The notes: generated by a model not told the origin, from the sequence alone. Positions 27,671-37,069 are shown, numbered from the stretch's first letter. The stretch: 64,000 bases of DNA from Pseudomonas turukhanskensis (GCF_027922365.1 NZ_BSFN01000012.1:1-64000); one strand, 5' to 3'. Numbers and translations are program-made.

Positions 27671-27698
27671 GAATTACATCAAAAAGCCATGACGTCAA
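27671..27698 (-). promoter_or_regulatory. Candidate promoter of lapA
   Basis: On the minus strand TTGACG (27698-27693) and TAATTC (27676-27671) are 16 bp apart, in an AT-rich stretch about 110 bp before the lapA start. The leader would be about 105 nt. The rest of the 458-bp gap 27559-28016 holds the lapE control region and no supported gene. Confidence 0.4.
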
Positions 27699-27965
27699 AA
27701 AAATATCGCCCTAGCCTGCTCAAACTGCACAGCAGTATTCACCCCGTTCCAAACGCTCTAAAACAGCAATTGGCCATACTTGACAAGCCCCGTCGAAGCC
27801 AAAGACCCCGCGAAACGTGACTTGTAGGCAAAAACAATGTGCCCGTTCTCACATCTTGCATAAGATTGTTTATTCATAAGACTTGTTCCAAAAATTTCTT
27901 AGGTCTGTCAAAAGATGTTCTTAGCTGGAATGTTACAAGCCTGAAACGGTCTAGTAGGCGCATAA

Positions 27966-27979
27966 GCCAATTTATTGGC
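27966..27979. promoter_or_regulatory. FleQ-box-like palindrome before lapE
   Basis: GCCAAT-TT-ATTGGC is a perfect inverted repeat 37 bp before the lapE ATG. It differs from the published FleQ consensus (GTCAATNNATTGAC form, from memory) only by a symmetrical T-to-C change in each arm. FleQ is the c-di-GMP-responsive regulator of lap genes in Pseudomonas putida. Assignment is by resemblance only. A CATAAGA direct repeat (27859-27865, 27875-27881) lies further upstream. Confidence 0.45.
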
Positions 27980-28016
27980 ATACCAACACAACGTACACAC
28001 ACCTGGAGAAGTACCC

Positions 28017-29378
28017 ATGCCTGCACTATCGCCCCTATGGAGTAGCGTGCTGCTGGCCTTGTTCTGCGCCCAAGCGCAGGCAATGAGCCTGTCCGAAGCC
28101 ATCCAAAGCACCATCGACACCCACCCAGAGCTGCAAGCCAGCATCAACGACCGCCGCGCCAGTAAAGAGCAGGTGGGCGTTGCCCACGGCGGCTATTTCC
28201 CGGTGGTTGATCTGATCGGCGGTTATGGCCGTGAAGAAACCGACAGCCCGACTACCCGCGCACGCGGCAACGGCAGTCATGACAAAGAGCAGCTGGACTA
28301 CGGCACCTCTCAGTTACGACTGCGGCAAATGATCTTCGACGGTTTTAATACGCCCAACGAAGTGGCGCGCACCGAAGCGGTGGTCAACTCGCGTTCGTAT
28401 TACATTCAGGGAACCGGTGAAGACCTGGCGCTGCGCACCGTCGAGGTGTACCTGGAAGTGCTGAAGCGTCGGGAGATGGTGGCGCTGGCGAAAAACAACC
28501 TGCAGGCCCACCAACGTATGGGCGACCAGATCAACCTGCGCAGCCAGCGCGGTGTGGGCAGCAACGCTGACTCCGACCAGTCCGCCGCGCGTCTGGCCCT
28601 GGCGGCCAACAACCTGTACACCGAAGAAGTGAACCTGCAGGACGCTGAAGCCAACTTCCTCAGCGCCGTCGGCCGTCCGGCCGATGAGCTGGAAGCGCCG
28701 GCGTCGATCAAGGGGCAGATTCCCGAAGACGTCAACGAAGCTCGCCAGCGTGTGGTCGATAACAACCCGCTACTGAAATCGGCGCAAGCCGACGTGATCG
28801 CCGCCGAGAAACAATATGAGGTGGCCAAGTCGCCCTTCTACCCGCGCCTGGATGCAGAGTTGGCCGCCAACGCCAACAACAACACCGCCGGCGAAGAAGG
28901 CCACGACAACAACTGGCGCGCCGGTGTGGTGATGACCTACAACCTGCTCAACGGCGGCCGCGACAAAGCCAACTTGCAGTCCACCGCCTACCAGATCAAC
29001 CAGGCCATGGACATCCGCAACAACGCCCTGCGCCAGATTAACGAGAACGTCACCCTGGCCTGGAACGCCCTGCGCAACGCCCGCCTGCAAACGCCGATGG
29101 CACGTGATTACGCCGACTACACCAAGCGCGTACGCATGGCCTACCAAGACCAGTTCGGCCTCGGCCAACGCACCCTGCTCGATTTGCTCGACAGCGAAAA
29201 CGAGCTGTTCACCGCCAACCGCCGCTACACCGAGGTGCGCTACACCGAAGAATTTTCGATGTACCGCCTGCAATCGGCCATGGGCGAGCTGTTGCGTCAG
29301 CAAGGCACCGTGCTGCCCATCGAAGCCACTGCCCTGAGCGAAGTGAAAAGTGCTGCACAGCTGCCGTCGATGAAGTAG
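28017..29378 (+). CDS. lapE: TolC-family outer membrane protein of the adhesin secretion system
   Basis: A 453-residue outer membrane channel of the TolC family. A signal peptide covers about 1-22 (cleavage near AQA-MSLSEAI). The mature start SLSEAIQSTIDTHPEL and the internal repeat of the two OEP halves (for example the second-half NNPLLKSAQADVIAAEKQYEVAKSP and the FGLGQRTLLDLLDSENEL motif) are typical of the type I secretion branch. ATG 28017 has TGGAGAAG upstream; an in-frame start 42 bp earlier lacks one. It is divergent from lapA and precedes lapB and lapC, so it should be the outer channel for LapA (also called AggA-like). Confidence 0.93.
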   Translation: MPALSPLWSSVLLALFCAQAQAMSLSEAIQSTIDTHPELQASINDRRASKEQVGVAHGGYFPVVDLIGGYGREETDSPTTRARGNGSHDKEQLDYGTSQLRLRQMIFDGFNTPNEVARTEAVVNSRSYYIQGTGEDLALRTVEVYLEVLKRREMVALAKNNLQAHQRMGDQINLRSQRGVGSNADSDQSAARLALAANNLYTEEVNLQDAEANFLSAVGRPADELEAPASIKGQIPEDVNEARQRVVDNNPLLKSAQADVIAAEKQYEVAKSPFYPRLDAELAANANNNTAGEEGHDNNWRAGVVMTYNLLNGGRDKANLQSTAYQINQAMDIRNNALRQINENVTLAWNALRNARLQTPMARDYADYTKRVRMAYQDQFGLGQRTLLDLLDSENELFTANRRYTEVRYTEEFSMYRLQSAMGELLRQQGTVLPIEATALSEVKSAAQLPSMK

Positions 29379-29684
29379 TGAAAGCAGGTGCGCACACCTC
29401 CCGACGAAGCGGGTACGCACGCGCAGAATTGGATTCCGATTTGTCGGACCACCGCCTTGGCGCAGATAACGGGGTCGTTTAGGACTTCCTATTCATCTGC
29501 GCCAAGGTGGGATCCAGAATGGCGTGGCGTACACCTGTTTCCGCCAGCGGCGTATGGAGCGCATCGAGCGGTATCAGCCCCGACGTAGAAGTCCGGCAAA
29601 AAGATTGTGTGAACGCGTCCACAAAGGCGTGTTCACACAGCAGTCAGCCGAGTTCTCAAGGTCTGAATCAGGAGTAGCGAGACT
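29379..29684. other. 306-bp gap between lapE and lapB with two hairpins
   Basis: No gene is visible. One inverted repeat has arms CCTTGGCGCAGAT (29455-29467) and ATCTGCGCCAAGG (29495-29507). A second pairs GTGTGAAC with GTTCACAC (29606-29639). Neither is followed by a T-run, so they are not clear terminators; they may attenuate or stabilise a lapE-lapBC transcript. Confidence 0.45.
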
Positions 29685-31844
29685 GTGACCACCATGGAAA
29701 GGACCGGGCCCACCGGCGACCCGCGCTTAGACCACGACGACCCGTTGCTCGACGGGTTGCTGATTCTCTGCAGTTTGCATAACACCTCCGCCAGCCGAGG
29801 CAGCCTGAGTGCTGGCCTGCCGCTGCCCGAACAACGTTTGAGCCCCGATTTGCTGCCACGCGCCGCCGCCCGTGCCGGCCTGCAAGCACGTTTGCTGCGC
29901 CGTGACCTCAATGCCATTTCCGCACTCAACCTGCCGGTGCTGCTGCTGTTCAAAGGCGGGCGCTGCGCCGTGCTGCGCGAGTGGGGCCCCGACAACAAAG
30001 CGCTGATTTTGCCCAGCGAAGCCGAAGGCGGCGAGCAATGGGTCAGCCGCGAACAACTGCAAAACGAATACGCCGGCCAGGCGCTGTTCGCCCGCCCCCG
30101 CCACGAACTCGAAGACCTGCGCACGCCGCTGGTGCCCAGGGTTGAGGCCTGGTTTCGCGACACCCTGAAGCTGTCGCGCTGGCTGTACGCAGACGCGGTG
30201 CTCGCCAGCCTGCTGATCAACCTGCTGGGCATGATGGTGCCGCTGTTTGTGATGCAAACCTACGACCGCGTGGTGCCCAACCAGGCCACCGCCACCTTGT
30301 GGGTACTGTCCATCGGCCTGCTGCTGGGCACCCTCTTCGAGTTGCTGCTGCGGGTACTGCGCTCGCACCTGCTGGATGTGGCCGGTAAAAAAACCGACGT
30401 GGTGCTTTCGGCCACCTTGTTCGAACGGATCACCGGCATGTCCATGGTCGCCCGGCCAGCGAGCATCGGCGGCTTTGCCCAGAGCATTCACGACTTCCAG
30501 GGCCTGCGTGAATTTCTCACCGCCGTGACCCTCACCAGCATCATCGACCTGCCCTTTGCCTTGCTGATGATTGTGGTCATCGGTTTGCTGGGCGGCTGGA
30601 TCGTGGTCATCCCGCTGCTGGCCTTTCCCATTACCATCGGCTTTGCCTTTATCATCCAGTCACGGCTGCGCGACACCGTGCAGAAAAGCCTGGCCCTTGG
30701 CGCCGAACGCCAGGCCCTGCTGATCGAAACCCTGAGCGGCCTGGAAACCCTGAAAGCCTGCGGCGCCGAAAGCGAGCGCCAGCACAAATGGGAAACCACC
30801 CACGGCGCCCTTACCCGCCTTGACGCCCATGCGCGCAACCTGTCGGCGCTGGCCACCAACGGCACGCTGTTTCTGCAGCAGTTCTCCGGCATGGCCACCA
30901 TCATTGCCGGCGTGTACCTCATCATCGACGGCAACCTCAGTGTCGGCGCCCTGGTGGCCTCGTACATGCTGGGCAGCCGGGTGATGGCACCGCTGGGGCA
31001 GATCGCCGGGCTGATCACCCGCTACCAACAAGCGCAGATCACCATGCGCAGCACCGACGCCATGATGGCCATGCCCCAGGAACGCCAAGCCAGACAGCGT
31101 CCCTTGGAGCGCACCCAGCTCAAAGGCGCGCTGGACATGCACAAGGTCAGCTTTACCTACCCCGGCGCCAGCGGGCCGGCGTTGGTGGGTGCGAGCCTGC
31201 ATATGCAGGCCGGTGAACGCATCGGCATCATCGGCCGCAGCGGCTCGGGTAAAAGCACCCTGGCGCGGCTGATCATGGGTTTTTACACCCCCGAAGAAGG
31301 CCAGCTGCTGCTCGACGGGCTGGACCTGCGGCAACTCGATGTAGCCGACCTGCGCCACCAGATCGGCTACGTCGCCCACGACCTGCCACTGCTCTCGGGC
31401 AGCCTGCGCGACAACCTGACCCTGGGCGCACGTTACGTCAGCGATGCGCGCATGCTTGAAGTGGCCGAAATGACAGGTGTCAGCGAGCTGGCCCGCCAGC
31501 ACCCGCAAGGCTTCGAACGCCCGGTGGGCGAGCGCGGCCAACTGCTCTCCGGCGGGCAACGGCAAGCCGTGCTGCTGGCCCGAGCGCTGCTGCTGGACCC
31601 ACCGATACTGGTGCTCGACGAGCCCACCAGCGCCATGGACAACGCCAGCGAAGAAGCCCTCAAAGCCAAGCTGCAACCCTGGATTCAGGGCAAGACCGTG
31701 CTGCTGATTACCCACCGCACGTCCATGCTCAGCCTGGTAGACCGCCTGATCGTGCTCGACAACGGCCAGGTGATGGCCGACGGGCCCAAAGATGCCGTCA
31801 TCGACGCCCTGCGCAAAGGCCGCATTGGCCAGGCCTCGGTGTGA
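29685..31844 (+). CDS. lapB: Type I secretion ABC transporter, LapB
   Basis: A 719-residue inner membrane ABC exporter for the RTX adhesin. The N-terminal domain (about 15-140) has the C39-peptidase-like fold region, but no Cys-His catalytic pair is apparent, as in other LapB-type exporters whose substrate keeps its N-terminus. Six membrane segments follow (about 165-440). The ATPase domain has Walker A GRSGSGKS at 517-524, signature LSGGQRQ, and Walker B ILVLDEPT. The GTG at 29685 stands 10 bp after GGAG (29671-29674); ATG 29694 is an alternative nine bases in. lapC begins 32 bp after the stop. Confidence 0.95.
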   Translation: MTTMERTGPTGDPRLDHDDPLLDGLLILCSLHNTSASRGSLSAGLPLPEQRLSPDLLPRAAARAGLQARLLRRDLNAISALNLPVLLLFKGGRCAVLREWGPDNKALILPSEAEGGEQWVSREQLQNEYAGQALFARPRHELEDLRTPLVPRVEAWFRDTLKLSRWLYADAVLASLLINLLGMMVPLFVMQTYDRVVPNQATATLWVLSIGLLLGTLFELLLRVLRSHLLDVAGKKTDVVLSATLFERITGMSMVARPASIGGFAQSIHDFQGLREFLTAVTLTSIIDLPFALLMIVVIGLLGGWIVVIPLLAFPITIGFAFIIQSRLRDTVQKSLALGAERQALLIETLSGLETLKACGAESERQHKWETTHGALTRLDAHARNLSALATNGTLFLQQFSGMATIIAGVYLIIDGNLSVGALVASYMLGSRVMAPLGQIAGLITRYQQAQITMRSTDAMMAMPQERQARQRPLERTQLKGALDMHKVSFTYPGASGPALVGASLHMQAGERIGIIGRSGSGKSTLARLIMGFYTPEEGQLLLDGLDLRQLDVADLRHQIGYVAHDLPLLSGSLRDNLTLGARYVSDARMLEVAEMTGVSELARQHPQGFERPVGERGQLLSGGQRQAVLLARALLLDPPILVLDEPTSAMDNASEEALKAKLQPWIQGKTVLLITHRTSMLSLVDRLIVLDNGQVMADGPKDAVIDALRKGRIGQASV

Positions 31845-31876
31845 TGTTCACGTAACGACTGTTCAACGGAAAAACC

Positions 31877-33235
31877 ATGGACCTGAGCCAACCCCCACGC
31901 GGCTACTTCCAAAGCCTGCGGCAGAAAAAACAAGACACCGAGTTTATGCCCGAGGTCGAAGGCACCGTGCGCGAAGACTCGCCCTGGCTCTCGCGCATTA
32001 CCTTGTGGGTGACCTGTGCCCTGCTGCTCACGGCGCTTGGTTGGGCCAACTTTGCCGTGCTCGATGAAGTGACCACCGGCGAGGGCAAAGCCATTCCGTC
32101 GAGCAAAGTGCAGGTGATTCAAAACCTGGAAGGCGGCATCGTCACCGAGATCTTCGTGCGTGAAGGGCAGATGGTGAACAAGGGCGACAAACTGATGCGC
32201 CTGGACGACACCCGTTTTCTCTCCAACCGCGGCGAAACCGAAGCCGACCGCACCGCCCTGGTGGCACGGGTAGAACGCCTGTCAGCCGAAGCCGAAGGGC
32301 GGCCCATGCAGCTCTCCCCCGACATTCTGGAAAAGGCCCCGCAACTGGCCGCTGACGAACTGGCCCTGTACAGCTCGCGCAAAAAACACCTGGAAAGCGA
32401 GCAGCGCACCCTCAACGAACAGCTGCGGCAAAAGACCCAGGAACTGGCGGAGTTCCGCTCCAAGGTCGAGCAGTACCGCTCCAGCCTGGGGTTGCTGCAA
32501 CAAGAGCTGAATATGTCCGAACCGCTGGTGGGCACTGGCGCCATTTCCCCGGTGGAAATCCTCCGTTTGCGCCGCAGTGCCGTGGAAATTCGTGGCTCGT
32601 TGAACTCCACCACCCTGGCGATTCCGCGCGCCGAAGCGGCCATCGACGAAATCAAAAGCAAAATGCAGGAATCGGACCTGGCGTTTCGTTCCGACGCTTC
32701 GAAAGAGCTAAACGAAAAACGCACCGAGCTGCAGAAAATTACCGCCACCAGCGTGGCCATTGATGACCGCGTAAGCCGTACCACGGTGACCTCTCCCGTG
32801 CACGGCATTATCAAGACCCTGAAGATCAACACCATCGGCGGCGTGGTGCAGCCGGGCAGCGACATGCTAGAAATTGTGCCACTGGAAGACAACCTGCTGA
32901 TCGAAGCCAAAGTGCGCCCGCAAGACGTGGCGTTCCTGCACCCAGGGCAAAGCGCGATGGTGAAATTCACCGCGTACGACTACACGATTTACGGTGGGCT
33001 AAAGGCCAAGCTGGAGCTGATTTCGGCGGATACGGTAACCGACGACAAGGGCAACAGTTTTTACCTGATTCAGGTGCGGACCGACCGAAATCACCTGGGC
33101 ACTGATGAGCATCCATTGCTGATCATTCCGGGGATGGTGGCCAACGTCGGCATTGTGACCGGGCACAAGAGCGTGCTGGACTACCTGCTCAAGCCCGTAC
33201 TGAAAGCGCGCTCCGAAGCCATGCGCGAACGCTGA
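31877..33235 (+). CDS. lapC: HlyD-family membrane fusion protein, LapC
   Basis: A 452-residue periplasmic adaptor that links LapB to LapE. A single membrane anchor lies near residues 38-58 (ITLWVTCALLLTALGWANFAVL). Then come a biotinyl-lipoyl-like half (VQVIQNLEGGIVTEIFVREGQ), a long coiled-coil hairpin (about 120-290, rich in E, Q, R and L heptads), the second lipoyl half (SPVHGIIKTLKINTIGGVV), and a beta-barrel domain. This is the type I secretion HlyD form. Last gene of the lapEBC group; no hairpin terminator with T-run is seen before the tandem repeats that follow. Confidence 0.95.
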   Translation: MDLSQPPRGYFQSLRQKKQDTEFMPEVEGTVREDSPWLSRITLWVTCALLLTALGWANFAVLDEVTTGEGKAIPSSKVQVIQNLEGGIVTEIFVREGQMVNKGDKLMRLDDTRFLSNRGETEADRTALVARVERLSAEAEGRPMQLSPDILEKAPQLAADELALYSSRKKHLESEQRTLNEQLRQKTQELAEFRSKVEQYRSSLGLLQQELNMSEPLVGTGAISPVEILRLRRSAVEIRGSLNSTTLAIPRAEAAIDEIKSKMQESDLAFRSDASKELNEKRTELQKITATSVAIDDRVSRTTVTSPVHGIIKTLKINTIGGVVQPGSDMLEIVPLEDNLLIEAKVRPQDVAFLHPGQSAMVKFTAYDYTIYGGLKAKLELISADTVTDDKGNSFYLIQVRTDRNHLGTDEHPLLIIPGMVANVGIVTGHKSVLDYLLKPVLKARSEAMRER

Positions 33236-33259
33236 TTTACTTTCATACGTGTGCTCACC

Positions 33260-33633
33260 CCGCGCACGCAACGGTGCGCTTGATCTGGCTTTCGTAGGGT
33301 GTGCTCCGCGCACCAGCGATCACCCCGCTTACGCAACGGTGCGCACAGCACACCCTACAAGAGCAAAACCGCGCTTGATCCGGCTTTCGTAGGGTGTGCT
33401 CCGCGCACCAGCGATCACCCCGCGTACGCAACGGTGCGCACAGCACACCCTACAAGAGCAAAACCGCGCTTGATCCGGCTTTCGTAGGGTGTGCTCCGCG
33501 CACCAGCGATCACCCCGCGTACGCAACGGTGCGCACAGCACACCCTACAAGAGCAAAACCGCGCTTGATCCGGCTTTCGTAGGGTGTGCTCCGCGCACCC
33601 GGCGATCACCCGGCATACGCAACGGTGTGCAAA
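33260..33633. repeat. 95-bp tandem array of GTGC-family palindromes
   Basis: The motif TAGGGTGTGCTCCGCGCACC recurs at 33295, 33390, 33485 and 33580, exactly 95 bp apart, and units are almost identical including the linker AAGAGCAAAACCGCGCTTGA. Each unit contains its own palindrome (GCGCACC / GGTGCGC and TAGGGTGTGC / GCACACCCTA). The first and last units are partial and degenerate. The 414-bp gap between lapC and kdpE is almost wholly this array; no gene is supported in it. Confidence 0.9.
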
Positions 33634-33649
33634 GCCCAGGCAGTTCTGC

Positions 33650-34339
33650 CTAGGATTTCAGCCGGTAGCCGACACCCGCCTCGGTGGTGATAAACCTCGG
33701 CTGCGACGGATCGTCGCCCAACTTGCCGCGCAAGTGCCCTACCACCACCCGCAGATAGTGGGTGTCCTCCACATGCGTCGGCCCCCAGATATCCTTGAGC
33801 AGTTGCTGCTGCGTGACCACGCGCCCGGCATGCTGTGCCAGTTGCGCCAGCACCGCGTATTCCTTGCGCGTCAGGCTTACGTCCTGGCCGTCCACCGTCA
33901 CGCGCCGGAAGGCAAAATCGACGGTCAACGCCCCAACACTCACCGAGGCCGGAGCGCTCTCCCCTACCTGGCCCTGGCGTAACAACGCCCGCACCCGCGC
34001 GAGGAATTCCTGAATGCCAAAGGGCTTGGTGACATAGTCGTTGGCGCCGTTATCCAACGCCTTGACCTTCTCCCCTTCACCGGCACGCACCGACAGCACC
34101 AGCACCGGCACCTGCGACCACTCACGCACCTCGGCGAGCACCTGCTGGCCGTCCATGTCCGGCAACCCCAGGTCGAGCACCAGCAAGTCCGGCTTGGCCA
34201 GCGCGGCCTGCGCCAGGCCCTCACTGCCGGTGGCGGCCTCAAGCACTTTGTAGCCTTGCGCGGCGAGGCTGATGCGCAGGAATTTGCGAATCTGCGGCTC
34301 GTCGTCGATCAGTAAAATGGTGGCGGCGTTGCTGGTCAT
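33650..34339 (-). CDS. kdpE: KdpE response regulator
   Basis: A 229-residue OmpR-family regulator. The receiver domain carries the acidic pair (LIDDEPQ), phospho-acceptor Asp in LLVLDLGLPDMDG, and K in YVTKPF. A winged-helix DNA-binding domain follows from about residue 130 (TRKEYAVLAQLAQHAGRVVT, then the WG..HVEDTHYLRVVVGHLRGKL recognition region). It activates kdpFABC under potassium limitation. The start overlaps the kdpD stop by 4 bp, showing translational coupling. Confidence 0.96.
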   Translation of the reverse strand: MTSNAATILLIDDEPQIRKFLRISLAAQGYKVLEAATGSEGLAQAALAKPDLLVLDLGLPDMDGQQVLAEVREWSQVPVLVLSVRAGEGEKVKALDNGANDYVTKPFGIQEFLARVRALLRQGQVGESAPASVSVGALTVDFAFRRVTVDGQDVSLTRKEYAVLAQLAQHAGRVVTQQQLLKDIWGPTHVEDTHYLRVVVGHLRGKLGDDPSQPRFITTEAGVGYRLKS

Positions 34340-36981
34340 AGCGGGTCGGTATCGGCTGGCGGTTGCGGGTGCAGGGGCAAGTGTAGAGTCAAGCTGGCGC
34401 CGCGCCCATCCAGACCTTCGCCCACGGTCACGCGGCCACCATGGGCACCGAGCATGCCCTGGCAGATGGCCAGGCCCAGACCGGTGCCATGCCCGCCCCG
34501 GTCGCCGCGAGCGGCGGTGTAAAACATATCGAAAATCTTCGCCCGCTCGGCCTCGGGAATACCGGGGCCCTGGTCGCTGACGACAATGCGCAACTCAGCG
34601 TCGTCACTCTCCACCGCCACCCGCAAGCGCCCCTGGGCCGGCGAGAAACGCGCGGCGTTTTCCAATACGTTGATCAGCGCCTGCTCGATCAGCGCGGCAT
34701 GTACGTAAAGCAACGGCAGCTCACTCGGCACCCGGGTTTCCACATTCAGCGGCGCCAGCAACGGGCGCAGGCGTTGCAGGGCGCTGGCGACGATGTCCAC
34801 CGGCGCCACCCAGTCGCGCGCCAGCTTGAGGCCGCCGTGGCCAAGGCGGGTCATGTCCAGCAGGTTCTGGATATAGCGGTCCAGCCGCTCGGCCTCGTCG
34901 CGGGTGCTTTCCAGCAATTCAATGCGGTCGGCGTGGGGCAGTTGACCATCGAGGGTCAACAGGCTGTCGATAGCGCCACGCATGGCGGTCAGTGGCGTGC
35001 GCAGGTCATGGGACACGGAGGCCAGCAAGGCGCTGCGCAGTTGCTCGGTTTCGCCGTGCAGGCGCGCTGCTTCCAGGTCTTGTGCCAGTTGCGCGCGGGC
35101 CAGGGCCTGGGCCAATGGCTGGCCGAGGGCGGCGAGCAAACGGCGGCGTTCGACGCTCAAGGGTTGCTCGTCGTTGGGGCTGACACCGAGCAACAGCAGC
35201 GGCCCCTCTTCACCCGACAACGGCCACCACCACCAACGCCCGCTGGGCAGTGTGTCAGTCCCCAGCCCCGCCGCCTGCTCATGTTGCCAGGCCCATTCGG
35301 CGGCCATGCGTTCGGCATCGCTCAGGGGCCGCGCCACGCCACCCTCGACATTCCACTGGCCGTCGGCGCCGCGCCCCAGCAGGCACACCTGCACATCGCT
35401 CCAGCTCGCCAACTGCTGACTGGCGGCCAATACCACGGCCTGGCGGTCGGTGGCGGCGGTGAGTTTGCGCGACAGCTCCAGCAACGCGGCGGTCTCGCTC
35501 TGGGTGTCGCGCAGCACCCGCAATTGCCGCCGTTGGCGCGCCGCCAGGTTGCCGGTAAGCGCGGCCATCAGCAGAAAAAACAGCAGCGTCAGCACGTCCT
35601 CGTGGCGGTGAATGGCCAGGGAAAAATGCGGCGGAATAAACAGAAAGTCATAGGCCAGAAACGACAGCACCGCACACAGCAACGCCGGCCCGGAACTGGT
35701 GCGCACCGCCACCAGAAGCACGGCAGCAAGCAGCACCAGCGAGATATTGGGCAGCGGCAACACCTTGGCCACCGCCCAGGCAATGCCCGTGGCCACCACG
35801 GTGGCGGCAATGGCCAGCAGGTAGTCCCCGCGCACCAGCGGATGGTGCGCTCGGGGTACACGCGGGCGGCGTTCGGCTTCGCTGTCGAGCACGCTGATTT
35901 CCAGGCCGGCGCCATGGCGCAACAAGCGCTGCGCCACGCCGGCACCCAACCAGCGCTGGCGGCTGCGGCCCACCAGAATCAGACTGGCGCGGCGCTCGTT
36001 GGCATGTTGAATCAGGGTTTTGGCCACCTCGCCGGCGCGCAGGCTGACTACCTCGCCGCCCAGGCGCTCGGCCAACTGCTGTGCCGCCTGCAAACACGCA
36101 CGGGCGTGCTGGTCGCGGGCAGCGCCGGTGTCGATATGCACCAGGCTCCAGGGCAAATGCCGGCGCTCGGCCACCCGACTGGCGTGGCGCACCAGGCGTT
36201 CGGCCTGGGCGTCGGCATCCACGCCCACCAGCAACCGACCGCGCACGGCGGGCGCGTCCTGGCCCAGTTGGCGGTACCCCAGGTTAAGGTCGGCATCCAC
36301 CCGCGCGGCAGCGGTTTGCATGGCCAGTTCGCGCAAGGCGGTGAGGTTGGTCTGGCTGAAAAAGGCATCGATGGCGGCACGGGCCTGCTCGGGCACATAC
36401 ACCTTGCCGTCGCGCAGACGTTCCAGCAGTTCGCGCGGCGGCAGGTCGATCAGCAGCAGCTCGAAAGCCTCCTGCAACACCCAGTCGGGCACGGTTTCAC
36501 GCACCTGCACGCCAGTGATGGCCTGCACCTGGTCGTTGAGGCTTTCGAGGTGTTGCACGTTGACGGTGGTGTAAACGTCGATGCCAGCGGCCAGCAGGTC
36601 TTGCACATCCTGCCAGCGCTTGGCGTGACGGCTGCCCGGGGCGTTGGTGTGGGCCAGCTCGTCCACCAGCACCAGCTTGGGCGGCTTGGCCAGCAGGCCG
36701 TCGAGATCCATCTCGGTGAGCTGCATGCCACGGTAATCGAGGCGTTTGAGCGGCTGTTGCGGCAGGCCGACCAGCAACGCTTCGGTCTCGGCGCGCGAAT
36801 GGGTTTCCACCACCCCGGCGCGCAGGTCCACCCCTTGGCGCAACTGCGCCTGGGCAGCCTGAAGCATGGCGTAGGTTTTGCCGACGCCGGGCGCGGCGCC
36901 CAAAAACACCTTGAGCCGGCCCCGGCCATTACGGGTATCCACGTGCGCCAGTAAGGCGTCGGCGCGTTCGCTATTGCTCAT
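34336..36981 (-). CDS. kdpD: KdpD sensor histidine kinase
   Basis: An 881-residue sensor for potassium and osmotic stress. The N-terminal KdpD domain (about 20-230) has Walker A GAAPGVGKT and the DELAHTNAPGSRH motif. A universal-stress-protein-like domain follows (about 250-370). Four close membrane segments lie around 400-500, then a GAF-like region, HisKA with SVSHDLRTPL, and HATPase_c with N and G boxes (NVLENAARFSP, DQGPGIP, GTGLGLAICQGMLGAHGG). Length agrees with the family (E. coli 894). Minus-strand operon partner of kdpE. Confidence 0.96.
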   Translation of the reverse strand: MSNSERADALLAHVDTRNGRGRLKVFLGAAPGVGKTYAMLQAAQAQLRQGVDLRAGVVETHSRAETEALLVGLPQQPLKRLDYRGMQLTEMDLDGLLAKPPKLVLVDELAHTNAPGSRHAKRWQDVQDLLAAGIDVYTTVNVQHLESLNDQVQAITGVQVRETVPDWVLQEAFELLLIDLPPRELLERLRDGKVYVPEQARAAIDAFFSQTNLTALRELAMQTAAARVDADLNLGYRQLGQDAPAVRGRLLVGVDADAQAERLVRHASRVAERRHLPWSLVHIDTGAARDQHARACLQAAQQLAERLGGEVVSLRAGEVAKTLIQHANERRASLILVGRSRQRWLGAGVAQRLLRHGAGLEISVLDSEAERRPRVPRAHHPLVRGDYLLAIAATVVATGIAWAVAKVLPLPNISLVLLAAVLLVAVRTSSGPALLCAVLSFLAYDFLFIPPHFSLAIHRHEDVLTLLFFLLMAALTGNLAARQRRQLRVLRDTQSETAALLELSRKLTAATDRQAVVLAASQQLASWSDVQVCLLGRGADGQWNVEGGVARPLSDAERMAAEWAWQHEQAAGLGTDTLPSGRWWWWPLSGEEGPLLLLGVSPNDEQPLSVERRRLLAALGQPLAQALARAQLAQDLEAARLHGETEQLRSALLASVSHDLRTPLTAMRGAIDSLLTLDGQLPHADRIELLESTRDEAERLDRYIQNLLDMTRLGHGGLKLARDWVAPVDIVASALQRLRPLLAPLNVETRVPSELPLLYVHAALIEQALINVLENAARFSPAQGRLRVAVESDDAELRIVVSDQGPGIPEAERAKIFDMFYTAARGDRGGHGTGLGLAICQGMLGAHGGRVTVGEGLDGRGASLTLHLPLHPQPPADTDPL

Positions 36982-37006
36982 GTTGCTCCATAGATTTGCG
37001 CCCTGA

Positions 37007-37040
37007 CGCCGTCATCCCCGCGCAGGCGGGGATGACGGCG
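37007..37040. repeat. Short hairpin between kdpC and kdpD
   Basis: CGCCGTCATCCCC pairs with GGGGATGACGGCG. This is the half-unit of the CATCCC repeats at 43779, 54657 and 57466. It may reduce read-through from kdpC into kdpD. Confidence 0.6.
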
Positions 37041-37069
37041 AGGGATTGGCGATATCGCGCACCCTACGG

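Noticed and set aside
29685..30110. Active C39 peptidase in LapB
   Set aside because: The N-terminal region lacks a visible Cys-His catalytic pair, and the substrate has no double-Gly leader.
33299..33609. Several short frames of about 60-70 codons in both directions
   Set aside because: They are made of the tandem DNA repeat and recur in each unit.
33260..33633. Regular array resembling CRISPR
   Set aside because: The whole 95-bp unit including the supposed spacer is repeated almost unchanged, so there are no unique spacers and no cas genes nearby.
34441..36954. 837-codon open frame on the plus strand
   Set aside because: Antisense to kdpD; high GC keeps the frame open. The composition (Gln/His/Gly/Ala-rich) is that of a shadow frame and kdpD is unambiguous.
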